A stretch of 64,000 bases of DNA from Lachnospiraceae bacterium UBA7076 (GTDB lineage Bacteria > Bacillota > Clostridia > Lachnospirales > Lachnospiraceae): contig DKZK01000010.1 in assembly GCA_002493625.1 (NCBI GenBank), forward strand, positions 1 through 64,000. Direction: 5' to 3'. A program made the position numbers and the translations under genes. Below, piece by piece: positions 33,498-41,547 of the stretch; the first letter of the stretch is position 1; each line of letters begins with the position of its first letter. The notes under the pieces were generated by a model, which was given only the letters and a program-made list of their open reading frames with translations, was not told the origin of the DNA and ran no database searches.

Positions 33498-33956
33498 ATG
33501 AATATCATTGAAGTCTATGAAAGACCTGCCAATTTAATACAGTCACTCTTAAATGTGTGGGAAAAGTCTGTAAGAGCCACACACTTGTTTTTGTCAGAAA
33601 GTGAAATACTGAATATCAAAGAATACGTTCCGCAGGCGTTAAGCAATATCGAAAATCTTGTAGTAGCAAAAAACGAAACTAACACCCCTGTTGCCTTCAT
33701 GGGGATTGAAAATGAAAGTCTTGAAATGTTGTTCATAACACCGAAAGAAAGCGGAAAAGGGTTAGGAAAACAGCTTCTTCAGTACGGAATAGAACATTAC
33801 TCCATAAAAAAATTGGCTGTGAATGAGCAAAATCCCAAAGCAAAAGGATTTTATGAACATATGGGCTTTCAGGTTTATAAAAGAACAGACCATGATGAAC
33901 AGGGAAATCCCTACCCGCTTTTATACATGAGCCTTTCACAGAAATCTTCAGAGTAA
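33498..33956 (+). CDS. GNAT N-acetyltransferase, YjaB-like
   Basis: The 152-residue protein has a GNAT fold with acetyl-CoA loop SGKGLGKQLLQYGIEHY near residue 90, followed by LAVNEQNPKAKGFYEHMGFQVYKRT, typical of the clade that includes E. coli YjaB. GAGGAG lies 7 nt before the start. The acceptor is unknown. The next gene is a broken acetyltransferase of a different GNAT subfamily. Confidence 0.92.
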   Translation: MNIIEVYERPANLIQSLLNVWEKSVRATHLFLSESEILNIKEYVPQALSNIENLVVAKNETNTPVAFMGIENESLEMLFITPKESGKGLGKQLLQYGIEHYSIKKLAVNEQNPKAKGFYEHMGFQVYKRTDHDEQGNPYPLLYMSLSQKSSE

Positions 33957-33985
33957 ATTTACAAACAGATAACGGAGGAAAATAA

Positions 33986-34275
33986 ATGAACACGCCTACA
34001 TTAGAAACCATGCGTTTAATTTTAAGAAAATTTACAGAAAGCGATATGGATGCACTATTTCTTATACTTCAGGATAAGGAAGTCAATACGTTTTTGCCTT
34101 GGTATCCGTTAAAAAGCATTGAGGAAACAAAGAAATTCTATGAAGAAAGGTACGCTTCAAAATATTCCCAGTCACATTCAGACTGTATCAGATTAATTTG
34201 GATGGCAATAAAAATAGAGTTTATAAAAAATATTGGAATACTTCTGCTGTGCATTTTATAGAACATGATATATAA
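33986..34275 (+). pseudogene. Internally deleted RimJ/RimL-type acetyltransferase
   Basis: The first about 65 codons (MNTPTLETMRLILRKFTESD to RYASKYS) are a normal N-terminus of a RimL-like GNAT. Then the frame leads to a short nonsense tail (stop at 34261). In the next frame, YQINLDGNKNRVYKKYWNTS and HFIEHDI continue to TAA at 34273-34275, which is the usual C-terminus of the same subfamily. The middle of about 80 residues, including the acetyl-CoA site, is missing and the parts are joined out of frame near 34185. It cannot be active. Confidence 0.8.
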
Positions 34276-34326
34276 ACAGATTTTATGGATTAACTCACAA
34301 AAAAATGCCGGATAAATTAACAGGCA

Positions 34327-34450
34327 ATTGCGAAACTAAGCTTTTCATATAATATAATACGTTGCAGAAAATATACAATTCAACGCATGGTATGCTTATG
34401 AAATTGTATATTTTCCACAACTCACATCTTGAAAAAGGGAGTTTCGCAAT
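34327..34450. repeat. Nested inverted repeat, about 124 bp
   Basis: Outer arms ATTGCGAAACT (34327-34337) and AGTTTCGCAAT (34440-34450) are exact complements. Inner arms GAAAATATACAATT (34367-34380) and AATTGTATATTTTC (34402-34415) are also exact. Between them AGCTTTTCA and TGAAAAAG pair partly. It would fold to one long hairpin, or be a small palindromic element. It follows the broken acetyltransferase gene and converges with the SCP2 gene. Confidence 0.8.
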
Positions 34451-34499
34451 CTGCGCACTGTTCCTTGTAAACCGACCTTAACCCGTAATTAAAATAATT

Positions 34500-34817
34500 T
34501 TAAAGCAGCTTACTGAATTCAAGCACCTTTTCTATGCTTCCGTCAATCTTGAGCTTACCTAAAGTAAATGCAGCCACAGGGTCAAGCTTACCCTCCATGA
34601 GAGCTAAGAAATTTTTTGATTTCATTGTAATCTTTGCCTGTCTGTCAAAATACTCATAAGGCTCAACCGAAAGAACTCCGTCCTTTACCTCCACGTAAAA
34701 AGCGCCCTCGCCCTCTCCTGTTATATTTACCTGAATTGCAAGTAAATCCTTTACAGAGCTTGTATCCACGCCTTTCAGTCTCTTTCTTACTGATTCTACT
34801 ATCTCTTCGTATGTCAT
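34500..34817 (-). CDS. SCP2 sterol-binding domain protein
   Basis: The 105-residue product is essentially one SCP2-like domain, with GEGAFYVEVKDGVLSVEP and DPVAAFTLGKLKIDGSIEK, the latter a hallmark of small bacterial SCP2 proteins. Such proteins bind acyl or isoprenoid lipids; the ligand here is not known. Start at 34817 follows AAAGGGG; an upstream in-frame ATG (34901) lies in the promoter region. Confidence 0.88.
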   Translation of the reverse strand: MTYEEIVESVRKRLKGVDTSSVKDLLAIQVNITGEGEGAFYVEVKDGVLSVEPYEYFDRQAKITMKSKNFLALMEGKLDPVAAFTLGKLKIDGSIEKVLEFSKLL

Positions 34818-34932
34818 AATGATTCCCCTTTCTTTTGGAATATCGTAATGTTTAAATTGTGTTTCGTCATAATTATATACAATTTTGGTATAATATGTCA
34901 ATTAAATTTTGTCTATTTTAACTATATTTCAG

Positions 34933-35511
34933 TCAATTATCATCGATTTGTTTCGACATAACCGTTTTATTGCCACCCATCCTTTTTTCGACAGCCCTCA
35001 CGATAATAACACCTGTGACACCTGCAATTATTCCTATTAAAATGCCGGCAAGTACATCGGAAGGATAATGTACACCCAGATAAAGTCTGCTCCACGCTAT
35101 AATCGCTGATATAATAAGGGCAATTATCCCATATTTTTCAGACATCATAATCCAGATAACCGCCACCGCAACAAATGCATGACTAGCATGTCCGGAGGGA
35201 AAGGATGCATCCGACGGCTCAGGTATCAGGCACTTTAATCCCTCCACAACCTCATAGGGGCGTATACGCCCAACCATATTCTTGAGCCATACATTTACAA
35301 TAAGCGCATTTATAACAAGACCGATGGAAAGTGCAAGCCCTGTTTTTCTTGTTGATTTGAATAATAAAAATAAAACTGCCACAGTTATCCAAAAAATCCC
35401 CTTGTCGCCAAGTCTTGTCACCGCCTTCATTATGGCAGTCATAAAATCCGTTCTTAAGTTTTCCTGTATCCACAAAAGAATACTGCCATCTGTTTCAAGT
35501 AAATGTTCCAT
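34933..35511 (-). CDS. PAP2 superfamily phosphatase
   Basis: The 192-residue membrane protein has the three PAP2 motifs: KNMVGRIRP, PSGHASH and SRLYLGVHYPSDV, embedded in about six TM helices. Members dephosphorylate undecaprenyl pyrophosphate or phosphatidic acid; the former would support wall synthesis. I place the start at ATG 35511 (MEHLLETDG), which aligns with family N-termini; a GTG at 35556 is an alternative. Confidence 0.9.
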   Translation of the reverse strand: MEHLLETDGSILLWIQENLRTDFMTAIMKAVTRLGDKGIFWITVAVLFLLFKSTRKTGLALSIGLVINALIVNVWLKNMVGRIRPYEVVEGLKCLIPEPSDASFPSGHASHAFVAVAVIWIMMSEKYGIIALIISAIIAWSRLYLGVHYPSDVLAGILIGIIAGVTGVIIVRAVEKRMGGNKTVMSKQIDDN

Positions 35512-35619
35512 AATCTCTAAAACCTCAATACTATTTCGTCCCGAATAAATGCGCACCTCAAAACCTGCGGACTTGTGTTCGCGTTTATGCGTTCATTATA
35601 TCATATTTATATTTACTCG

Positions 35620-35648
35620 TTGTATTTATTTTTTTGTTCTGCTATCAT
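35620..35648 (+). promoter_or_regulatory. Promoter of the PHP-domain gene
   Basis: TTGTAT (35620-35625) and TATCAT (35643-35648) are spaced by exactly 17 bp, leaving an untranslated leader of about 75 nt before the start at 35732. Confidence 0.5.
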
Positions 35649-35731
35649 ATAAGGCATATATGGCAATTATAACTGTAATATGGGTAATGGAAATTGCCTG
35701 CGCAATAATAATTTATAAGGAGAGCCTCCAC

Positions 35732-36568
35732 ATGGATTTAATAGATTTACACGTACATTCAAATGCCTCTGACGGTTCGTTTACGCCGACGCAGGTTGCG
35801 GACCTTGCAATGGATGCGGGGCTTTGTGCAATTGCCCTGACAGACCATGATACCGTTGATGGAATAGCTGAAATAATGGAATATACAAAGGACAAATCAC
35901 TTGAGGTTGTACCGGGCATTGAGCTTTCCTGCTACTACAATAACAGGGAAATTCATATTCTTGGATTTTATGTCGATTATGAAAGTCCTGAGCTTATGGA
36001 CGAGCTCAAGGTTTTAAAGGAAGCCCGCATTGGAAGAAACCTGAAAATGATTGAGCTTATGCAGAAGGACGGACTTCCGGTAACTATGGAAAAGCTCCTG
36101 CACGGCAACCCTGACAGCGTAATTACAAGGGCGCATTTTGCACGTGTCCTTGTGGAGGAAGGGATCTGTAAGGACAAGGAGGTTGCCTTTCGGAAATATA
36201 TCGGCATTGGCTGTAAATATTATCTGCCAAAGCCACAGATAACATGTGAAAAAGCAATGAACATACTCACAAAATACAGCAGAGCTGCCTTTCTTGCTCA
36301 TCCCCTGCTCTATCATTTGGGATATGCTCAGATAGAGGATCTGCTTGTTTATCTGAAGGGATTGGGCTTAAAGGGTCTGGAGGCTTACCACTCCTCCAAC
36401 AATGCATATGAAAGTGACAGGCTGAGACAGATAGCAATAAAGCATGGTCTTAATATTTCAGGAGGCTCAGACTTCCACGGAATCATCAAGCCCAACATTC
36501 GGCTCGGTGCAGGACGCGGCGGAATGAGAGTAAACATCCATCTGTTGGATGAGCTTAAGAAGCTGTAA
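35732..36568 (+). CDS. PHP-domain metal-dependent phosphoesterase (YciV/RNase AM-like)
   Basis: The 278-residue protein has all PHP motifs: DLHVHSNASDGS at the N-terminus, LTDHDTVDG, PGIELSC, AHPL and GSDFHG. Relatives hydrolyse 3',5'-nucleoside bisphosphates and trim RNA 5' ends. AAGGAG lies 9 nt before the ATG. It precedes mnmA by 34 bp, and both may be on one transcript. Confidence 0.9.
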   Translation: MDLIDLHVHSNASDGSFTPTQVADLAMDAGLCAIALTDHDTVDGIAEIMEYTKDKSLEVVPGIELSCYYNNREIHILGFYVDYESPELMDELKVLKEARIGRNLKMIELMQKDGLPVTMEKLLHGNPDSVITRAHFARVLVEEGICKDKEVAFRKYIGIGCKYYLPKPQITCEKAMNILTKYSRAAFLAHPLLYHLGYAQIEDLLVYLKGLGLKGLEAYHSSNNAYESDRLRQIAIKHGLNISGGSDFHGIIKPNIRLGAGRGGMRVNIHLLDELKKL

Positions 36569-36602
36569 ATGATACAAAGAAACGATACAAGGAGAAATTG
36601 AA

Positions 36603-37685
36603 ATGAACAAAAAAGCGCTTATTGCCATGAGCGGTGGGGTAGACTCCTCCGTAGCCGCATACCTTATGAAACAGTCGGGCTACGACTGTGCAGGGGCTAC
36701 CATGAAGCTTTTTAATGAAAGTACGTTATACACTGCCAAAAACAACACGGCAGACTGCGCAGCAGATACCGAAAAAATTGCAAAAGCCCTTCATATTTCT
36801 TTTTCCGTTGTGGATTTTTCCGAAAAATTTAGGGAATATGTTATAGATCAATTTATATACTCATATGAAAACGGCATAACGCCAAATCCATGTATCGTCT
36901 GTAACAGACATTTAAAATTTGATGAGCTTTTTCAGTATGCCATGTCCCTTGGCTATGACTTTATTGCAACAGGACACTATGTACGGATACGCCTGAATGA
37001 AAACACGGGAAGATATGAGCTTTTAAAGGCTGTTGACTTATCGAAGGATCAAAGCTATGTGCTTTACTCTCTCACCCAGCAGCAGCTTTCCCACGCTGTT
37101 TTTCCCCTCGGCTCCCTAAGCAAGAGTGAGGTACGTTCCATTGCCATGAAACAGGGATTTTCAAATGCAGGCAAAAAAGAAAGTCAGGACATATGCTTTG
37201 TACCTGACGGACGCTATACGGATTTTATAGAAGATTATACGGGCAAAAAATACCCTGAGGGAAATTTTATTGATACAGAAGGAAATGTTTTAGGTAAACA
37301 CAAGGGAATTATATATTACACTGTTGGGCAACGCAAGGGCTTAGGCCTTTCCTTTTCACAGCCCATGTATGTGTCTAAGGTTGACCCCATATCAAACACG
37401 GTTACCCTTGCAGGAAATGAGGCGCTTTTTTCGAGAACGCTTACCGCTCATAACATTAATCTGATTTCCGTAGAGGAAATATCCGCTCCCATGCGAGTTA
37501 CCGCAAAGGTAAGATACAGTCACAAGGAGCAATGGGCTACGGTGACACAGCCTGACAAAGATACGTTATTTGTTGAATTTGACGAGCCTCAGCGTGCAAT
37601 TACAAAGGGACAGTCCGTGGTTTTATACGATGGCGAAATTGTAGTGGGCGGAGGCATTATATGTGAGACACCGGCTATGTTTTAA
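36603..37685 (+). CDS. mnmA: tRNA-specific 2-thiouridylase MnmA
   Basis: MnmA thiolates U34 of tRNA-Lys, -Glu and -Gln. The 360-residue product has the PP-loop SGGVDSS (10-16), catalytic Cys97 in NPCIVCN, and a second Cys198 in SQDICFVPDG. The C-terminal barrel follows with GQRKGLGLSF. Residue numbers and length suit the family. Its 3' end overlaps the convergent mntP by 4 bp. Confidence 0.97.
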   Translation: MNKKALIAMSGGVDSSVAAYLMKQSGYDCAGATMKLFNESTLYTAKNNTADCAADTEKIAKALHISFSVVDFSEKFREYVIDQFIYSYENGITPNPCIVCNRHLKFDELFQYAMSLGYDFIATGHYVRIRLNENTGRYELLKAVDLSKDQSYVLYSLTQQQLSHAVFPLGSLSKSEVRSIAMKQGFSNAGKKESQDICFVPDGRYTDFIEDYTGKKYPEGNFIDTEGNVLGKHKGIIYYTVGQRKGLGLSFSQPMYVSKVDPISNTVTLAGNEALFSRTLTAHNINLISVEEISAPMRVTAKVRYSHKEQWATVTQPDKDTLFVEFDEPQRAITKGQSVVLYDGEIVVGGGIICETPAMF

Positions 37686-38281
37686 CTTATAACCCCCAAA
37701 TGCTCCAGCAGTATCTTTAAGCCTATAAGAATAAGTATGATACCTCCGGTCATCTGAGCCTTTTTCTCATATTTTGCTCCAAATATATTTCCAATTTTTA
37801 CGCCGGCAAAGGAAAAAACAAAGGTTATAACACCGATAAAGCTGACTGCCGCAACAATGTTTACCTTTAAGAATGCAAACGTGACGCCTACCGCAAGGGC
37901 ATCGATACTTGTGGCAACAGCCATTATGAACATTGTTTTTACGCCAAAGCAATTCTTGCTGCATACTTCACCGCTGTTTTTGTCAGCGTTCCCCTCATCC
38001 GCGCTTTCATCAGAAAATGCTTCCTTAAACATATTAATGCCAATAAATGCCAGCAGGGCAAATGCAACCCAATGGTCATATTTTTTTATTGCCCCTGCAA
38101 ACGCCTGTCCGAGAAAATACCCGATTGCAGGCATAAGCGCCTGAAATCCGCCAAACCATAAGCCGGCAAGCACCATCTGCTTTATCGTTATCTTTTTTGT
38201 TTCAAGCCCCTTACATACAGACACGGCAAATGCATCCATGGAAAGCCCGATTGCAAGCACAAGCAATTCTGCAATTCCCAT
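37682..38281 (-). CDS. mntP: Manganese efflux pump MntP
   Basis: The 199-residue protein has six TM helices and two copies of the family's Asp motif: LSMDAFAVSVCKG in helix 1 and TSIDALAVGVTFA in helix 4. It exports Mn2+. Upstream there is no yybP-ykoY riboswitch that I can recognise. Instead, the long hairpin at 38311 lies 30 bp before the start. Confidence 0.93.
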   Translation of the reverse strand: MGIAELLVLAIGLSMDAFAVSVCKGLETKKITIKQMVLAGLWFGGFQALMPAIGYFLGQAFAGAIKKYDHWVAFALLAFIGINMFKEAFSDESADEGNADKNSGEVCSKNCFGVKTMFIMAVATSIDALAVGVTFAFLKVNIVAAVSFIGVITFVFSFAGVKIGNIFGAKYEKKAQMTGGIILILIGLKILLEHLGVIS

Positions 38282-38310
38282 TTAATATGTACTCCTTTTT
38301 TATTAATGGA

Positions 38311-38395
38311 GCTGTCGCAATAAGGATTTGTTTTCTTAGTAACTATGCATTTTTAACAAAGAAAAGCGGAAGTTAAAAATCCTTATTGCGACAGC
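38311..38395. repeat. Long hairpin, best member of the GCTGTCGCAATAAG family
   Basis: Arms GCTGTCGCAATAAGGATTT (38311-38329) and its exact complement (38377-38395) are 19 bp long. The loop itself contains TTTTCTT and AAGAAAA. It lies between the Fur-like gene and mntP, both leftward, and may terminate the former. Related hairpins are at 32,222, 47,084, 52,262 and 60,152, and a lone arm is at 63,902. Confidence 0.85.
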
Positions 38396-38417
38396 CACAC
38401 CTGATTTGTATACCGTC

Positions 38418-38861
38418 CTATAAAGTCCTGTTCACAAGTACTGTCTTTATTTCCTCAACATTTGAATACCCTTTTTTTTCCATTATGTATTTTAATGCTT
38501 CCTCAATGTCCGCCTCAGACAAAATAATCTGCTTGCTCTTGTCTGTTACAACGGTACATCCGCCTCTCATATCACAGCATCTTCCCGTACAGACAGTCTT
38601 TTGCAGATTTTTTCTGCTTATGGCGCCAATCTCCTCCAGTATATTTATCATCCTGTATACCGTGGCAATTCCTATGCTGGGGTCTCTCTTATGCGCAAGG
38701 AAGTAAACCTCCTTACAACAGGAAAATTCTTCATTTGCAACTATGTTTATAATCAGTCGTCTCGGTTCTGTCATTCTCAAGCCTTTTTTCTTTAATTCTG
38801 CAATCATATTCTCCTCGCTAAGGATAACCTGACCAATTGCCTGATTTTCATCTACAGCCAT
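38418..38861 (-). CDS. Divergent Fur-family regulator with a Cys-rich centre
   Basis: The 147-residue product has a Fur-type winged helix (KKGLRMTEPRRLIINIV and DPSIGIATVYRMINILEEIGAI). After it, the His-rich metal-binding loop expected in Fur, Zur or PerR is absent. Instead there is CTGRCCDMRGGC (C91, C95, C96, C102), plus CC at 48-49. The dimerization helix after that is plausible. It might sense a thiophilic metal, iron-sulfur status or redox, or be a regulator that lost metal sensing. It is 137 bp upstream of mntP on the same strand. Confidence 0.85.
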   Translation of the reverse strand: MAVDENQAIGQVILSEENMIAELKKKGLRMTEPRRLIINIVANEEFSCCKEVYFLAHKRDPSIGIATVYRMINILEEIGAISRKNLQKTVCTGRCCDMRGGCTVVTDKSKQIILSEADIEEALKYIMEKKGYSNVEEIKTVLVNRTL

Positions 38862-38930
38862 TTTTAAGCCTCCTTATTCCTTATTAAATTATAATATAAC
38901 GAAAAAAGTCTCTTTACAGCTTATATAATT

Positions 38931-39479
38931 TTATTTTGAATATTTCCAGCTTACAGCTAAATCAAATACGCTTTCAAATACCAGAATACCGCCTAAAATT
39001 CTTATAATCAGATTGTTTGTCTGAAACGGATTACATAAAATTACAACGCCCACAACGAGCATTATAACGGCAGCAACCAGCATAGGCTGCCATCTGCTGT
39101 CAGGCATATTTTTCTTTATTTCCAGAGAATACTGCAGCTTAATAATTCCATTTACCGCAATCATAATTCCAAGAAGTATTGGTATGACCGACATAAGCAC
39201 CTTTGCAATAAACGCCGCCAGAACAATATAGATTATTCCGATGACAATTACGGATTTTGACTTATATTCCATATATCCGTAGGCGTCCTCCTTCGGCTTG
39301 CCAAAGTAGCTTAAAATTTTTGCCACGCCCATAATGACAAATGCAATTGCTATAATATTTGCAAGGGTTTTTTGCGCCGTGTCCGGAAACACAAGAAACA
39401 AGCCGCCCAGAACAAGCATTATAAGCCTCACACCGTGACCCTTTCTAAGGTCGTTTATGTATCTCTTTAAACCTTCCAT
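38931..39479 (-). CDS. HdeD/DUF308 family membrane protein
   Basis: The 182-residue protein has six TM helices in three pairs (MLVLGGLFLVFPDTAQK, AIAFVIMGVAKIL, and later GVVILCNPFQTNNLIIRILGG), the repeated pattern of the HdeD family. HdeD is tied to acid resistance in E. coli, but the function in Firmicutes is not known. It is 10 bp downstream of pheA and shares its direction. Confidence 0.85.
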   Translation of the reverse strand: MEGLKRYINDLRKGHGVRLIMLVLGGLFLVFPDTAQKTLANIIAIAFVIMGVAKILSYFGKPKEDAYGYMEYKSKSVIVIGIIYIVLAAFIAKVLMSVIPILLGIMIAVNGIIKLQYSLEIKKNMPDSRWQPMLVAAVIMLVVGVVILCNPFQTNNLIIRILGGILVFESVFDLAVSWKYSK

Positions 39480-39489
39480 ATTTACCTCC

Positions 39490-40392
39490 TTATGTTAAAA
39501 TATCCTCTTCGTAAATACCAAGTATTTTTATTTCGTTATATTTGTTTATGTTTGCAAGCGCCTCCTTAATACTGCTGACACGTCCTGCATATGCGTCTAT
39601 CTCTATATAGAAATTATATGTGCCAAGCTCCTGCTTTGTAGGTCTTGACATAATTGATATAAGATTTATCTGCTTGTCATAAAACTCCTTTAATATCTCA
39701 TACAAAAGTCCGGGACGGTCTGACTTTGGCATTATGTAAACCGGCATTCTTATTTTTTCCTTGCCGGAATATCCGCTAAAGCTTACGTTGTCATCCTTTT
39801 TTAACACAATAAATCTTGTATGGTTATTCTCCGCATCTGTTATGCTCTCCAAAACCATACGGTTTGAATTGTTGTTTTTTTCCTCCAAAGCAACATGTCT
39901 TGGGACAATTGCCGCCCTGCCTGCCACATCCTCAAGCATGTAATACGACTCCATATTACTTTCGGTGGTGATAATTTTTACGTTTTCAAGGGAGTTGATA
40001 AATTTTCTGCACTGTCCGTTTGCCTTGAACTGTACATAAAGTGTATCAATGTCCTCTGTCTTTTCTGCATTCGCCACTGCTGAAAACTGGACGGGAACCA
40101 TATGCTCATCGATTATCCTCACCTGCTTTTCAAGAAGCAAATCCAATGTCCTTTGAACATATCCGTCCAGGGTATTTTCAAGGGGAACAATTCCCATTTC
40201 ACATTGGTTATCTCCGTTTTCGTCACAGACCGCATTAAAAACCTCGTCAATAGTAGGGTAATATGCCGCCTCTATATCATACTTGTTACCATTCTTGTCC
40301 GAATGTTCCTTCATAAGCTGCCTGTATTCCAGAAACGCCATATCGCTGAAGGTTCCCTTTGGCCCTAAAACTGCTGCCTTAATTATATCCAT
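39490..40392 (-). CDS. pheA: Prephenate dehydratase
   Basis: It converts prephenate to phenylpyruvate in phenylalanine synthesis. The 300-residue product begins with AAVLGPKGTFSDMAF, then GIVPLENTLDGYV, the catalytic-site motif NHTRFIVLKK near residue 200, and a C-terminal ACT domain with PGLLYEILKEFYDKQINLISIMSRP, which allows Phe feedback. No chorismate mutase is fused. Its start overlaps the end of the upstream zinc-ribbon gene by 10 bp. Confidence 0.95.
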   Translation of the reverse strand: MDIIKAAVLGPKGTFSDMAFLEYRQLMKEHSDKNGNKYDIEAAYYPTIDEVFNAVCDENGDNQCEMGIVPLENTLDGYVQRTLDLLLEKQVRIIDEHMVPVQFSAVANAEKTEDIDTLYVQFKANGQCRKFINSLENVKIITTESNMESYYMLEDVAGRAAIVPRHVALEEKNNNSNRMVLESITDAENNHTRFIVLKKDDNVSFSGYSGKEKIRMPVYIMPKSDRPGLLYEILKEFYDKQINLISIMSRPTKQELGTYNFYIEIDAYAGRVSSIKEALANINKYNEIKILGIYEEDILT

Positions 40393-40649
40393 TCGTAGTT
40401 GCCTCCCGTTATTGCAAGACTGAGCAGCGCATCCATTTTTTCTACATCCTCGCCGCGCACTACCTTTATGAGCCTCGCATTTTTATTTTCAGGGGCCATT
40501 TCCTCATCAGGACCTATCTCAAGGTCAACCTCCTCTGCGCAATACGGACACACAATCTGACTTTCCTTCTCAAGGGAAAGAAATCTTGTTTTGCAGCAGT
40601 CACATTCATAATAACCACATTCTGTTGTATCGTCAGGTATATAATACAT
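40383..40649 (-). CDS. Small zinc-ribbon protein
   Basis: The 88-residue product has two CxxC knuckles (YECDCCKTRF and VCPYCAEEV), so it is probably a zinc ribbon, then an acidic middle and a short C-terminus. I do not recognise the family. It overlaps pheA by 10 bp and follows the flavin reductase gene by 29 bp, hence translational coupling with pheA is likely. Confidence 0.75.
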   Translation of the reverse strand: MYYIPDDTTECGYYECDCCKTRFLSLEKESQIVCPYCAEEVDLEIGPDEEMAPENKNARLIKVVRGEDVEKMDALLSLAITGGNYEWI

Positions 40650-40678
40650 TTTATTTCTCCTTAGCCAAGCCGGACTTT

Positions 40679-41326
40679 TTATTTTTGTTCAAATACAGAT
40701 TTGGGCTGTTTGCACACAGGACATACAAAGTCCTCGGAAAGCTCCTCAAATGGAATATCTCCCTGATAAATATATCCGCATACGGAGCATACCCATTTTT
40801 TGCCGGGTGTTTCTTTTTCATCCTTTTCTTCCGGCAGATACGTCGGCGCATTTTTAGGGCTTTTTCCGTTTTTAACCTTATGATAATATGCGTAGGTCAT
40901 AGGTGTTCCGGACTTAACCTCAGCATCCTTAATTTCCACAAAAAATACCGTGTGGGTGCCTGTCTCATAGCTTCCTATAACGTCGCCTGCAAAGTAACCG
41001 CATGTACTGTCCTTTAAGACAGGATTGCCATATGCCCATTCAAAGGGTATATTTTCAAATTTATTTACATCTTTTCCTGACTGAAAGCCAAAATTGCCAA
41101 TGAGCGTCATATCAGCGTTTTCCGTAAGTATATTTACGGCAAGGCTCTTTGACTCCTTTATGCATTTATTTGTATAGTTATCATGATTGATGCTTACTGC
41201 AACAACGGCAGGGTCCGAAGTTATCTGCATACAGCTGTTGGCAACACATCCCGTCTGACGCATACCGTCCATGGTTGTTACCACATAAACTCCGTAAGAC
41301 AAATTTCTGAAAATATTTTTATCCAT
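40679..41326 (-). CDS. Flavin reductase-rubredoxin fusion
   Basis: The 215-residue product joins an FMN-binding flavin-reductase domain (residues about 1-155, SYGVYVVTTMDG and SINHDNYTNKCI) to a C-terminal rubredoxin with two CxxC motifs (WVCSVCGYIYQGDIP and FVCPVCKQPKSVF). This is the layout of 'high-molecular-weight rubredoxin' (Hrb), which passes electrons from NAD(P)H to oxygen-scavenging flavoproteins in anaerobes. The start at 41326 follows AAGGAGG; an in-frame upstream ATG at 41377 lies in the hairpin repeat. Confidence 0.93.
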   Translation of the reverse strand: MDKNIFRNLSYGVYVVTTMDGMRQTGCVANSCMQITSDPAVVAVSINHDNYTNKCIKESKSLAVNILTENADMTLIGNFGFQSGKDVNKFENIPFEWAYGNPVLKDSTCGYFAGDVIGSYETGTHTVFFVEIKDAEVKSGTPMTYAYYHKVKNGKSPKNAPTYLPEEKDEKETPGKKWVCSVCGYIYQGDIPFEELSEDFVCPVCKQPKSVFEQK

Positions 41327-41343
41327 AAACGACCTCCTTAATC

Positions 41344-41484
41344 TGAACATCAGCCATTCCATATTTGCCTTCGGCATATGTTCCGATTTACTTCGTAAAT
41401 CGAGAACTCTATGGGCTGACGTCGTGTCTCGGCGGCTTTGCCACCGGACATACTACATGTCAAGTTTTCATAGAAAACTTGACA
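41344..41484. repeat. Cluster of four consecutive stem-loops
   Basis: In the 220-bp gap between rarA and the flavin reductase gene, four hairpins follow one another. They are CATATTTGCC/GGCATATG (41360-41380), GATTTAC/GTAAATC with a TTC loop (41385-41401), TGTCTCGGCGGC/GCCACCGGACA (41425-41450), and a perfect 12-bp TGTCAAGTTTTC/GAAAACTTGACA (41458-41484). The first, with its left flank CTGAACATCAGCCATTCC, recurs at 43883-43922. No T-run follows, so this is not a plain terminator. Confidence 0.8.
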
Positions 41485-41547
41485 CAACCTTTAGCAATAT
41501 AGCATACATTATACGCCATTCTACCTTTTTTTACTATTAATTTATCG

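Noticed and set aside
23814..34275. A prophage or integrative element suggested by the dinD remnant, XRE gene and pseudogenes
   Set aside because: No integrase, attachment repeats or structural genes; hslO, hydE and LTA-type genes are ordinary chromosomal genes.
38282..38417. yybP-ykoY manganese riboswitch before mntP
   Set aside because: The leader holds only the repeat-family hairpin; the conserved aptamer sequence is not visible.
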